Positions 16,394 to 24,167 of a stretch of 52,176 nt of DNA are shown piece by piece; within the stretch, counting starts at the first letter, position 1, and every line of letters begins with the position of its first letter. The translations under genes were made by a program, and so were the position numbers. Source of the DNA: Levilactobacillus hammesii DSM 16381 (GTDB lineage Bacteria; Bacillota; Bacilli; Lactobacillales; Lactobacillaceae); contig NZ_AZFS01000064.1 in NCBI RefSeq assembly GCF_001434395.1, positions 221,633-273,808 of the forward strand, read 5' to 3'. The notes under the pieces are model-generated. The model saw nothing but the letters and a program-made list of their open reading frames with translations, was not told the DNA's origin and ran no database searches.

Positions 16394-16849
16394 CTATTGG
16401 TGTAAGCGCCAGGTCCAGTCCTTGCCGGTACTGTCGGCGGTAAAGCCCGCAGCCGCGAGAACGGTCTCGTCCAGGTGTGCGGACGGTGTTAGTTTGAGTT
16501 CAGTGAGTTGCAATTCATCGCGGCCAAAATTAACCAGTCGGTCAACGATCTCTTGTTGTTCGCTGATCGGTAGGCGTTTGCCAGCCAAACCGGCGTGCCC
16601 CGTGTGGGCGGGAAGATCCAGTTCGAGAAAACCACCCCAGCCCACGAGCTTGTGGGTCTGGCGCCGTTCGATGCCCCAAGTCAGGGTTGCGCGTTTCATG
16701 GTGGACCGCATGGTATTATTGATCCAGTCGGCCGTTTCTGCCAGATCGCGGTTGGTGAGTTCTGCAACATTCTTTAATTTAAAGCGGGTAAGCCAGTCGA
16801 ACCGAAATTTCGGTGTTAGCAACGGGTGGTAACCCTCAAAGCTTGACAT
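16394..16849 (-). CDS. GNAT-like acetyltransferase
   Basis: A 151-residue protein resembling the RimJ/RimL-like branch of GNAT acetyltransferases. It has an N-terminal LTPKFRFDWLTRF segment, a central beta strand with KLVGWGGF, and a QQEIVDRLVNFGRDEL helix where acetyl-CoA is normally bound. The canonical QxxGxG/A pyrophosphate loop is weak (HAGLAGKRLP), so the enzyme may be divergent. AGGAAAGGA precedes the ATG. Monocistronic. Substrate unknown. Confidence 0.65.
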   Translation of the reverse strand: MSSFEGYHPLLTPKFRFDWLTRFKLKNVAELTNRDLAETADWINNTMRSTMKRATLTWGIERRQTHKLVGWGGFLELDLPAHTGHAGLAGKRLPISEQQEIVDRLVNFGRDELQLTELKLTPSAHLDETVLAAAGFTADSTGKDWTWRLHQ

Positions 16850-16989
16850 GTACGGTGATTCCTTTCCTAAAACGGTTTATCCCTATTGTACCGGTAAATC
16901 CACTTGGTTACCAGTGACTTCATAGGTGTTGTTGGCTGAGCTGTGCTATACTTGAAATAGATATTGGTAAGTTGAAAGGGGTAGCACAT

Positions 16990-18033
16990 ATGACGGAAGA
17001 TTTTTATATTGGGACTTACACCAAGCGCATTAGTCGCGGTATTTACCGGGTGAGTCTGGACACGAAGACGCCTAAGTTGATGGATTGCGAATGGCTAGCG
17101 TCTGCAGGGAGTCCAACTTACATTGCAAAAGCCGCTGCAAAACGCCTGTACGTCATCAACAAGAAGGAAACGGATGGCCAAACCCAGGGTGGTTTGATTA
17201 TCTATGATGTTTCTGAAGACAAGCCACGGGCCATCCAACAAGTGCTGGAACACGGTGCTTCGCCGGCTTACGTTGCGGTTGATGAAGCTCGGCAATTGGT
17301 CTACACGGCCAACTACCACAAGGGCTTGGTCGACGTCTATGCTATCGCTGACGACGGAACCCTGACGGAAACGGATGAAATTCATGATGACGATCCAGTT
17401 GGGCCAGCGCCGGAACAGGCCGATGGTGCTCACCCACATTTCACGGATTTGACACCGGACAACCGGTTAGTCGTCTGCGATTTGGGGACGGATAAGGTGT
17501 ACATCTATGACGTCTCCGCCGCCGGAAAGTTAACGGCGGTCAGCCACGTCGATTTGCCAGCTGGCTATGGCCCACGGCACATCGTCTTTGACGAGAAGAA
17601 GAGCGCGGCTTACTTGGTCGGCGAGCTCAGCAGCAATGTGGCAACGTTGGCTTACGATGCCGCTGCGGGTAAGTTGACGGTCAAGCAAATCAGCCACACG
17701 ATTCCCGATGACTGGACGGCCCACAACGGGTCTGCCGCTATTCGGTTGAGTCATGATGGCCGCTTCGTCTACGTGTCTAACCGGGGTCACAACTCGATCA
17801 CGGTCTTTGCTGCGGATGATGAAGGCAAGTTGACCACGGTTCAACGGATCTCCACGGAAGGTGACTTCCCACGGGACTTCAACTTGAACTCGGACGAAAG
17901 CTTATTAATTGTCGTCAACCAAAACTCGGACAACGCCACACTATACACGCGTGACGCCGACAGTGGTAAGTTGACTATGGTTCAAAAGGACTTCATGGTA
18001 CCAGAGGGTGTTTGCGTGGTACCGGTTAAGTAA
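16990..18033 (+). CDS. Lactonase of the 6-phosphogluconolactonase beta-propeller family
   Basis: A 347-residue cytoplasmic protein of the YbhE/Pgl-type seven-bladed propeller family. It begins FYIGTYTKRISRGIY and has recurrent blade motifs: SPAYVAVDEARQLVYTANY, GPRHIVFDEKKSAAYLV, RFVYVSNRGHNSITVF and PRDFNLNSDESLLIVVNQ. The family hydrolyses 6-phosphogluconolactone in the pentose phosphate route, which is central in heterofermentative lactobacilli, though other lactone substrates are possible. The start has AAAGGGG about eight bases upstream. A three-unit array of 120-bp structured repeats begins directly after the stop codon. Confidence 0.88.
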   Translation: MTEDFYIGTYTKRISRGIYRVSLDTKTPKLMDCEWLASAGSPTYIAKAAAKRLYVINKKETDGQTQGGLIIYDVSEDKPRAIQQVLEHGASPAYVAVDEARQLVYTANYHKGLVDVYAIADDGTLTETDEIHDDDPVGPAPEQADGAHPHFTDLTPDNRLVVCDLGTDKVYIYDVSAAGKLTAVSHVDLPAGYGPRHIVFDEKKSAAYLVGELSSNVATLAYDAAAGKLTVKQISHTIPDDWTAHNGSAAIRLSHDGRFVYVSNRGHNSITVFAADDEGKLTTVQRISTEGDFPRDFNLNSDESLLIVVNQNSDNATLYTRDADSGKLTMVQKDFMVPEGVCVVPVK

Positions 18034-18037
18034 TAAA

Positions 18038-18425
18038 GAGTGCGCCAAGGGGCGGTTAGTCAGTGAGCATTAACGTTATTAAGGTAAAAATCCCGGGTTT
18101 GGATTATTACCTTAATGGCGTTAAGCGGAACTGGCTGCCCCTTGGCGCACGTTTCGTCTATATAAGATTAGAGCAACTACCTCTGAGCATTAACGTCATA
18201 AGGAGAAAAATCCCGGGTTTGGATTATTCTCCTTATGGGGTTAAGCGCAGGGATCTGCCTTCTGTCCCACGTTTTGTCTATATAAGATTAGAGTGACTAT
18301 CTGTGAGCATTAACGTTATTAAGGTAAAAATCCCGGGTTTGGATTGTTACCTTAATGGCGTTAAGCGGAACTGGCTGCCCCTTGGCGCACGTTTCGTCTA
18401 TATAGAATTAGAGCGACTATCCCTG
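18038..18425 (+). repeat. Array 1 of 120-bp structured repeats (three units)
   Basis: Inner hairpins at 18070-18124, 18190-18244 and 18310-18364 show an exact 120-base period. Each has complementary arms around the loop ATCCCGGGTTTGGAT. The arms differ between units in compensatory fashion (AAGGTAA/TTACCTT versus AAGGAGAA/TTCTCCTT). An outer arm GTGCGCCAAGGGGC (18040) is complementary to GCCCCTTGGCGCAC at 18137-18150 and again at 18377-18390. A 40-residue-periodic open frame crosses it, but I regard that as a by-product. It occupies the gap after the lactonase gene. Confidence 0.85.
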
Positions 18426-18445
18426 TAAAAGTATCCAGGACAATC

Positions 18446-18485
18446 AAAAAAAGTGAGCCTGAACAAGTTGTTCAAGCTCACTTTT
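18446..18485 (-). terminator. Terminator of the nuclease-helicase operon
   Basis: Arms AAAAGTGAGC(C)TGAAC / GTTCA(A)GCTCACTTTT overlap the stop codon of the sce7725-like gene. On the minus strand it ends in TTTTTTTGATTG. Confidence 0.8.
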
Positions 18486-19398
18486 CTATAGGAAAATTTT
18501 CCTTGAAGTACGCCGCCATCACTTGCAGATGGTGTTCCAGACTTAACCGTTTCACCACGCCCAGTCCAGGAAAGTGCTGCTGCTCATGGTACGCCGCCAA
18601 TTGCTTAGCAGCGGGCGTTTGCGTGCTGAGGGGCTGTTGTGGTAACCAGGCCGCAAGCTGGGCCACGGCTTGGAAGAATTTTTCTTTGGGATGCTTGTAG
18701 TCTGACCGATCGGTGGAGACAAAGCGATGAATGCGCAGCTGCTCACCGCGAAAATACGTGAGATGGAGGGTCACGGCCCTGGCAGGATAGCCGTGTTCAC
18801 TGTAATGCCCGCCACTAATCGTGTAGTCGCTATAGCCGCTATAATCGTGAGTGGTCAACGCCCAGTCGTCACTGAAGAAGCCGTCGGTAATGTCGGCGTA
18901 ACTACGGTCGTGTTCGGGGAACCAGGCGTGATCAAAGAGGCTAACCGTGGGCCGCTGCAGCAGTTGGCGAATCCGGGCTTCTGGCGGCACCAAAAGATAG
19001 TTAGGAGCCGTTAGCCAGCCGGCCTGTTGTGCCGCTTTGAGCTCGTCATACTGGCGCGCAACCAGCAGTGTTTGGTGGCCGTTTGGTGCCGTGAGTTCAT
19101 CGGGAATCAGCGTGGGCGTCAGGATGTGGCCGACGATAAGGGCGGGATTGTCCCGAAATGGGCGCCAGTCGTACAGCTTTTGCTGGGTCAGCGCATAGTC
19201 ACTGACCGTGGGATTGGCGATGACCACGACCGGTTGCGCGTGGTCCACGAAGGCCGCAACGGTTTGGGGGAGACCGCGGATATCTCTGACGGGTTCAATG
19301 ATGGGGATGATATTGGCCGGTAGAATCTGTTGTTGGGCAATGGCCTTCAAGGCCTGGAGGTCGTACTGCCGTCCCCGAAAATAAGGAAAATAAATCAT
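18478..19398 (-). CDS. sce7725-family protein
   Basis: A 306-residue protein that I recognise as sce7725-like (beta-protein family), from the N-terminus MIYFPYFRGRQYDLQALK, the IIPIIEPVRD segment and a central PEARIRQLL. It has no membrane segment and no known catalytic motif. It is the third gene of an operon, overlapping the stop codon of the PD-(D/E)XK-like gene by four bases (ATGA), so translation is coupled. sce7725 and sce7726 proteins are typically neighbours and uncharacterised. Together with a helicase and nuclease this suggests nucleic-acid processing, repair or defence, which is inference. Confidence 0.75.
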   Translation of the reverse strand: MIYFPYFRGRQYDLQALKAIAQQQILPANIIPIIEPVRDIRGLPQTVAAFVDHAQPVVVIANPTVSDYALTQQKLYDWRPFRDNPALIVGHILTPTLIPDELTAPNGHQTLLVARQYDELKAAQQAGWLTAPNYLLVPPEARIRQLLQRPTVSLFDHAWFPEHDRSYADITDGFFSDDWALTTHDYSGYSDYTISGGHYSEHGYPARAVTLHLTYFRGEQLRIHRFVSTDRSDYKHPKEKFFQAVAQLAAWLPQQPLSTQTPAAKQLAAYHEQQHFPGLGVVKRLSLEHHLQVMAAYFKENFPIEK

Positions 19399-20087
19399 GG
19401 GCGTTGCTCCTTTAGGGCCTGTTTCAATTGGTAGACCTCTAGGTTTAGGGCATCGACCTCGGTTTGGAGCGCTGTAACGGCCGTGGACTGGGTGTCTTCG
19501 ATGAATTGGTCGTAAAAGTTGCTTTCCGGATCGTAGATGTCGTAGTGCTGATGGCGTTTCTTGAGCTCTTGGTAGAGGCGATCGGTACTGTACTGTTTGA
19601 GGCCAGTGGCCATCTGCTTAGCTTTATTGACCTCACGTCCCTGAGAGGCGATAAACCGGGCAGTCAGCTGACTCTCGGGAACTTGCAGGTCTTGCCGACG
19701 TGGTGGTCGAGCCACGGTGAGGTAGCCTGGTGCAACGGGGGCCTCGGTCGCCGTATCCAGCATGGCTTTATCAAAGGGCCGGTAGATCAGGACGCCAATG
19801 CCGGCGGGAATTTCGTCGGCCACCTCCTGATACAGTTTGAGAGGTAGGACAAAGTAGTTGTAATGGCCCACAAAGGACAATTTGGCCTTCGAGTGAAAGT
19901 CAGACTTGGTAACCTTAAGCTCATAACAGCGCCATTCAATCGAGAGATCGGGCATTTCCTGGTAGCTCAAGGTGTCGACAATCCCCGCGTCATCGGGCAT
20001 GGTGACCTCTTCCACGGGAGAAGCACCGTTTTCACGACAGTAATAATAGAGTGTTTTTTCTAGCGCAAGTGTCAACTTGGTTTTCAT
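19395..20087 (-). CDS. PD-(D/E)XK-like protein, probable sce7726-type partner
   Basis: A 230-residue protein. An N-terminal domain of about 130 residues has a likely restriction-endonuclease-fold core: an acidic residue in GIVDTL, then CYELKVTKSDF (E-x-K), in the style of MmcB/sce7726 nucleases. A C-terminal coiled coil (about 165-228) is rich in Gln, Glu and Leu and could mediate oligomerisation. The start MKTKLTLALE has AGGAGG six bases upstream; it overlaps the stop of the helicase gene (ATGA). The nuclease assignment rests on motif appearance only. Confidence 0.65.
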   Translation of the reverse strand: MKTKLTLALEKTLYYYCRENGASPVEEVTMPDDAGIVDTLSYQEMPDLSIEWRCYELKVTKSDFHSKAKLSFVGHYNYFVLPLKLYQEVADEIPAGIGVLIYRPFDKAMLDTATEAPVAPGYLTVARPPRRQDLQVPESQLTARFIASQGREVNKAKQMATGLKQYSTDRLYQELKKRHQHYDIYDPESNFYDQFIEDTQSTAVTALQTEVDALNLEVYQLKQALKEQRP

Positions 20088-22453
20088 GGGGTGACCTCCT
20101 GATGCCAAAAATTAGTAACGGCCGCGGTGAGTTGTTCGGGGCGATAGAGGCGGCGGAAATGTTGCCAGTGCTGCGGATAAAGATGGGTGTACCGGGGACT
20201 GGCGAACCGTTGATCCATAAGAAGAATGATTCCCACGTCCTTAGAGCCCCGAATCAGGCGACCGGCCGCTTGAAAGACGTTATTGAGACCGGGCAGCTGG
20301 TAGGCAAATGCAAAGCCTTGGTGGGACTGAACATCGAAGTAGTCGCGAATCAGGTCGGTCTCCGGATTGATTCCGGGAAGACCAACGCTGACCACGCCGA
20401 CGCCAATCAGTCGGTCAGCCTTCAGGTCGATCCCTTCCGCAAAGATCCCCCCGAGTAAGGCAAAGCCTACGAGGGTCGTTTCGGGATTGGGCTGGAAGTT
20501 AGCCAGAAAGGCCGCCCGGTCGGCCTCAGCCATCTTGGCCTGTTGGACGACCGTTTTGACGTGTGGATAGGCCATTTGAAAGGCTTGCGTCACATCCAGG
20601 AGGTAGCTATAGGACGGCAAGAAAATGAGGTAGTTTCCCACTTTGCCATCGACCAGCGTTTTGATAGCCAGAAGGATGTTTGCCAGGTTGGCGTTACGCT
20701 GTTTGTAAGTCGTTTGAATGTAATTCGTGACCAGAATGGCTTGGTGTTCGGGTTCAAATGGGGAGTTTAAACGGTAAGCCAGACTGTCGTCATCACCGCC
20801 GAGCACCGTTTGGTAGTAGTCGATGGGGGACAGGGTCGCGGAAAAAAGGACGGCACCGTGTCCCAAAGCCAGGCTGTCTGCCAGAAAGGCACTGGGATCG
20901 AGGCAAAGCTGCTTGAGGGTGATGTTGCCGTCTTCAAGCGTCAGGCGCATCCGATAAGTGTCATCGTAGTACTCACCAATACGCTGGTAGCTGATGGCCG
21001 CAAAGTAGTAGTCAAGGATGCTTTGGGTGAAGGGCGTCTGGGGCTGATCGACTAGCCAGTCGTGGATGGCTTCCACCAACCGTGAGAGATCGTGATTAAA
21101 GTCTTCCGGTGGGGTCAGAAAGGTACTGTCGGTCTGCCCCTCCTGAATCAGTGGCGCCACGATGTCGTCAAAGGTCGCCCGCAGGTCCTGAAGCCGGCGC
21201 CGGAGCTTGGGTGTCGCCTGACTGAGATCACGACTCTGTTCGATGAGGCGATCCAAGGGCCGGCTGGTTATTTCTGCGGAGTACATGTCGCGGGAACGGC
21301 TGACCAGGTTATGGGCTTCATCGATCAGAAAAAAGTTGTCGGGGTCTTCCGCGGTAAAGAACCGTTGGAGATGTACCTGCGGGTCAAAGAGGTAGTTGTA
21401 GTCGCCAATCACGACATCACAAAAAAGACTGGCATCCAGTTGAAATTCAAACGGGTCCAGGGTGTGTTTGCGGGCGTATTTTTCGATAACGGGGCGGGTG
21501 AGCTGGTCATTGTTTTGGATGAGGTCGAGCAGGGCCGGCTTCAACCGATCGTAATAGCCTAACATGTAGGGATTCTCATCGGGCTGCAGGTCGGCCTCCT
21601 CTGGAAACTGGATCTTGTCCTTGGCTGTCAGCGTGATACTTTTGAGCTTTAAGCCTTGGCTAGCCATGAGACTGATGGCTTCCTCGGCCACGGTCCGGGT
21701 ACTCTGCTTAGCGGTCAGGTAAAAAATGCGTTGAATCAGGCCTTCCCCGATGGCTTTAATGGTGGGAAACAGGGTGGAAATCGTCTTCCCCGTGCCCGTG
21801 GGCGCCTCGGCAAAGAGCCGTTTGCTGGTGAGGATGGTCTTGTAGACGGCGACGGCCAATTCACGCTGGCCCGGTCGGTAGTGATCGAAGGGAAAGGTGA
21901 GTTGTTGGATGGTGGGATCGCGACGGTCGCGCAGATCGGAGCGAAATTTCAGCCAAGTAACGTATTCGGTAATGACTTGATCGAAAAAGGCTTTCGCAGC
22001 CTCACGACTGATGACCTGTTCGGTTTGCGTCGTGGTTTCCGTATTGGTCTGAAAGTAGGTTAAGGTGAGGGTGACTTCATCGAGGTCACTTTCCTTTGCC
22101 ATCAAGAGATAGGCGTAAAGCTTCACTTGTCCCCAGTAGAGGGTCAAGGTGTTTTCGCTTAACTGGTCAAAAACCGTTTCTGAAGTCTTGATTTCCTCGA
22201 TACTGGCGCCGTCTTCGGTCAGTGTCACGCCATCGGCTCGGCCGTGCAACAGGTAGTCTTCGCCATTGAGAGTGAGGTTTTGATCGAGGTAATATTCTTT
22301 TTGGTAATTTTCTCCGCGCTGTTTTTGCAGGCGACGGTGGATGCGTGCGCCCAGTAACGCCGTATTTTGACTGTTGCTGGTACTTCCCAGGTCGCCGGTT
22401 CGTAAGGTGAACTCGACTAATTCACGCACGCCTAGTTTAATCGTCAAAGCCAC
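20084..22453 (-). CDS. PD-(D/E)XK nuclease - XPD/DinG-like helicase fusion
   Basis: A 789-residue protein. Residues of about 20-170 form a Cas4/RecB-like PD-(D/E)XK domain (HGRADG, then IEEIKTSE). It is followed by a superfamily 2 helicase of the Rad3/XPD/DinG type: Walker A APTGTGKT at about 217-224, DEAH at about 378-381, and C-terminal motifs FSATLSP, FLPSYSYL and AAGRLIRG. The region of about 280-301 (KIQFPEEADLQP...NPYMLGYYDR), where relatives carry four iron-sulfur cysteines, has none. The start GTG follows GGAGG by four bases; an upstream ATG in frame is less likely. First gene of a tightly overlapping three-gene operon; DNA repair or defence is likely. Confidence 0.85.
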   Translation of the reverse strand: MALTIKLGVRELVEFTLRTGDLGSTSNSQNTALLGARIHRRLQKQRGENYQKEYYLDQNLTLNGEDYLLHGRADGVTLTEDGASIEEIKTSETVFDQLSENTLTLYWGQVKLYAYLLMAKESDLDEVTLTLTYFQTNTETTTQTEQVISREAAKAFFDQVITEYVTWLKFRSDLRDRRDPTIQQLTFPFDHYRPGQRELAVAVYKTILTSKRLFAEAPTGTGKTISTLFPTIKAIGEGLIQRIFYLTAKQSTRTVAEEAISLMASQGLKLKSITLTAKDKIQFPEEADLQPDENPYMLGYYDRLKPALLDLIQNNDQLTRPVIEKYARKHTLDPFEFQLDASLFCDVVIGDYNYLFDPQVHLQRFFTAEDPDNFFLIDEAHNLVSRSRDMYSAEITSRPLDRLIEQSRDLSQATPKLRRRLQDLRATFDDIVAPLIQEGQTDSTFLTPPEDFNHDLSRLVEAIHDWLVDQPQTPFTQSILDYYFAAISYQRIGEYYDDTYRMRLTLEDGNITLKQLCLDPSAFLADSLALGHGAVLFSATLSPIDYYQTVLGGDDDSLAYRLNSPFEPEHQAILVTNYIQTTYKQRNANLANILLAIKTLVDGKVGNYLIFLPSYSYLLDVTQAFQMAYPHVKTVVQQAKMAEADRAAFLANFQPNPETTLVGFALLGGIFAEGIDLKADRLIGVGVVSVGLPGINPETDLIRDYFDVQSHQGFAFAYQLPGLNNVFQAAGRLIRGSKDVGIILLMDQRFASPRYTHLYPQHWQHFRRLYRPEQLTAAVTNFWHQEVTP

Positions 22454-22551
22454 ATCGCCTCCATTTCTGGCAATAAGCATACCATACTTTGGCCGTCGTT
22501 TGAACGCGTGTTCGGAACGAATTGTTTCCTTGTGAAATAAAGTGAAAAGTC

Positions 22552-22580
22552 TTGGCTTTCTATATGTAATCGCTTACAAT
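22552..22580 (+). promoter_or_regulatory. Promoter overlapped by a catabolite-response element (cre)
   Basis: -35 TTGGCT (22552-22557), 17-base spacer, -10 TACAAT (22575-22580). TGTAATCGCTTACA (22565-22578) fits the CcpA consensus TGWNANCGNTNWCA at every position and covers the spacer and most of the -10, which predicts repression by CcpA when sugar is plentiful. Confidence 0.65.
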
Positions 22581-22600
22581 GTGAGTAAGAGGTGATCACG

Positions 22601-22864
22601 ATGAAGACAATTGGATTCCCATTATTTGAAGAAATGCCAACCGTTGACGAAGCCCCAGCACTGGAAAAGATTTGCCAAAAACATGCTAGCAAGGTGACCA
22701 TCAAGATTCGTGATGTCGAGATTGATCCCAGCCAACATGAAGAAGTGGCCGAGCTGACGGACTATGCGGGTCATTACGTTCGGATAGTAGCGGAGGGCCC
22801 AGACGAGGCCTTACTGGCCGGCGCCATCCATCAACAATTGGCAACGGACAAGTATTGCTACTAG
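22601..22864 (+). CDS. HPr-like protein lacking phosphorylation residues
   Basis: An 87-residue protein, the same length as HPr. The C-terminal part YVRIVAEGPDEALLAGAIHQQL closely resembles the last strand and helix of HPr (ITI..EG.DE..A...I...L). At the active-site position, where HPr has IHARPA, this protein reads VDEAPA, so His15 is replaced by Asp and Arg17 by Ala. The Ser46 region (DPSQHEEV) also lacks the regulatory serine context. If the relation is right, it cannot act as a normal PTS phosphocarrier. AAGAGGTG precedes the ATG, and the promoter carries a cre site. The resemblance is by eye and could be coincidental. Confidence 0.55.
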   Translation: MKTIGFPLFEEMPTVDEAPALEKICQKHASKVTIKIRDVEIDPSQHEEVAELTDYAGHYVRIVAEGPDEALLAGAIHQQLATDKYCY

Positions 22865-22929
22865 CTGCTTGACGCCACATAAAAGATTCGCTAAGCTCAA
22901 AGTAATTCATTTTTCAAGGAGACTTAGCG

Positions 22930-23133
22930 GTGAGCGAAGAGCAGATTGCCAGATTATGTGAAATTGCACCCAAGTATGGGTTGCATCTGGAACATTCAGG
23001 ATTGGTCATTACCAAGGTCAACGACCAACCAACCGAGTTAGACACGACCAAGTACATGCCGGACCAGTTCATTGATCTACTGACCCAGATTATTGGGACG
23101 AATATGAAAGCAGATTTGTGGGATTGGAAATAG
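22930..23133 (+). CDS. Small protein of unknown function, 67 residues
   Basis: A soluble, acidic 67-residue protein (MSEEQIARLCEIAPKYG...) with a predicted helix, a short beta hairpin (HSGLVITKVNDQ) and a second helix (DQFIDLLTQIIG). GTG start; AAGGAGAC lies eight bases upstream. It is probably co-transcribed with the HPr-like gene (gap 65 bases). I do not recognise the family. An array of 120-bp repeats starts six bases after the stop codon. Confidence 0.65.
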   Translation: MSEEQIARLCEIAPKYGLHLEHSGLVITKVNDQPTELDTTKYMPDQFIDLLTQIIGTNMKADLWDWK

Positions 23134-23136
23134 AAA

Positions 23137-23375
23137 GAGTGCGCCAAGGGGCGTTTAGATCCTGAGCATTAACGTCATAAGCAGAAAAATCCCGGTTTTG
23201 GATTATTCTGCTTATGGGGTTAAGCGCAGGGATCTGCCCCTTGGCGCACGTTTCGGCTATATAAGATTAGAGTACCCGTCTCTGAGCATTAACGTCATAG
23301 GGCGGAAAATCCCGGGTTTGGATTATTACCTTAATAGCGTTAAGCGGAGCTGACTGTCCCTTGACGCACGTTTCA
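23137..23375 (+). repeat. Array 2 of 120-bp structured repeats (two units)
   Basis: Hairpins at 23169-23223 (arms AAGCAGAA / TTCTGCTT, again compensatory to the other arrays) and at 23289-23343, where the arms have decayed (CATAGGGCGGA no longer matches TTACCTTAATAG). The outer arm GTGCGCCAAGGGGC begins at 23139. The rest of the gap to 23480 shows nothing recognisable. Confidence 0.8.
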
Positions 23376-23483
23376 ATGAAGTTAATACAATACTCCTGCC
23401 CCCAAACGCAATCAGCTAATATTAATACCGGTTTATTTATCAGGACGGAAAACGTCAATCACAAGTCACAAAAATGCAAAGAA

Positions 23484-23537
23484 AAAATACCGTTGGTCCA
23501 GTTGGCTTCTAAAGTCACTGGGCTAACGGTATTTGTG
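23484..23537 (-). terminator. Terminator of the 116-residue protein gene
   Basis: Outer arms AATACCGTT / AACGGTATT and inner arms CCAGT / ACTGG; on the minus strand followed by TTTTTTC. Confidence 0.75.
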
Positions 23538-23538
23538 T

Positions 23539-23889
23539 TTAAGCTTCTTCCCAACGGTTAAATTCTTGGGGATGACTGCTCAGATAGTCGATGGCTTCTT
23601 GGCCCAATGCCTTGGTTGCGGCATCGATGTCCGTTGGCGCATCGTCATCATTGGCATCCGCTTCGTCTCGTAAGAAACCGGAGGCGAGGTCTAGGTACTT
23701 GGTTCGCCGGCCGACGCCGTTATCCTTGAATAAGTCGTCTAAACCGGTCAGGTCTTGCTTACCGGCAGCGGCCACTTCTTGTGCTAAATCTGCTTTGGCA
23801 CCGAGCTTGGCTGCTGCGTAATCCATCAGAAAGTCGTTCATATCAACGATCATGGCGTGTCGTGCTTTTCTTTCATTTTTGTTTGCCAC
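23539..23889 (-). CDS. Hypothetical acidic protein, 116 residues
   Basis: A 116-residue soluble protein with a basic N-terminus (NKNERKARH), then helical segments (MIVDMNDFLMDYAAAKLG and following) and an acidic stretch (DEADANDDDAPTDIDA). GTG start; GAGGTG is about eight bases upstream. No transmembrane segment or known motif. It is divergent from the pst operon and has its own terminator. I do not recognise the family. Confidence 0.7.
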   Translation of the reverse strand: MANKNERKARHAMIVDMNDFLMDYAAAKLGAKADLAQEVAAAGKQDLTGLDDLFKDNGVGRRTKYLDLASGFLRDEADANDDDAPTDIDAATKALGQEAIDYLSSHPQEFNRWEEA

Positions 23890-24001
23890 TTCTGGTCACC
23901 TCTTATCTTAATTCTAGCCATTTTCCCAGCGCGGCGCAATTAACGGCCCAAATATAATGGAACAATCGTGTTTGGGGGTTAACGACCTAAATATAAATGA
24001 A

Positions 24002-24039
24002 TTTATGTGGAATTTGGCAACATTTACCGAAAATTTACA
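24002..24039 (+). promoter_or_regulatory. PhoP-box-like hexamer repeats before pstS
   Basis: TTTATG (24002), TTTGGC (24013), TTTACC (24023) and TTTACA (24034) occur with 10-11 base periodicity, the arrangement of Bacillus-type PhoP boxes (TTTACA-like hexamers). The AT-rich stretch TATATATTC near 24057 could hold the -10. Two further direct repeats (AACGGCCCAAATATAATG, AACGACCTAAATATAA) lie at about 23941 and 23982. Response to phosphate limitation is inferred. Confidence 0.6.
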
Positions 24040-24167
24040 CGATTGCTACGAATAATATATATTCATCGCTTAGAATCAAGATTGTAAGTTACGGGGAGGC
24101 ATTTTGTGAGGCTCATCTGAGTTTTGCGAAATGGTTCTACTACCTTTAAAGACATGGAGTGACAGAG

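Noticed and set aside
18038-18425. Possible CRISPR array
   Set aside because: The period is 120 bases and the whole unit is repeated, including the part that would be a spacer. No cas genes are nearby.
21092-22063. Long + strand frames opposite the helicase
   Set aside because: The helicase motifs on the minus strand are unmistakable; the + frames give no recognisable protein.
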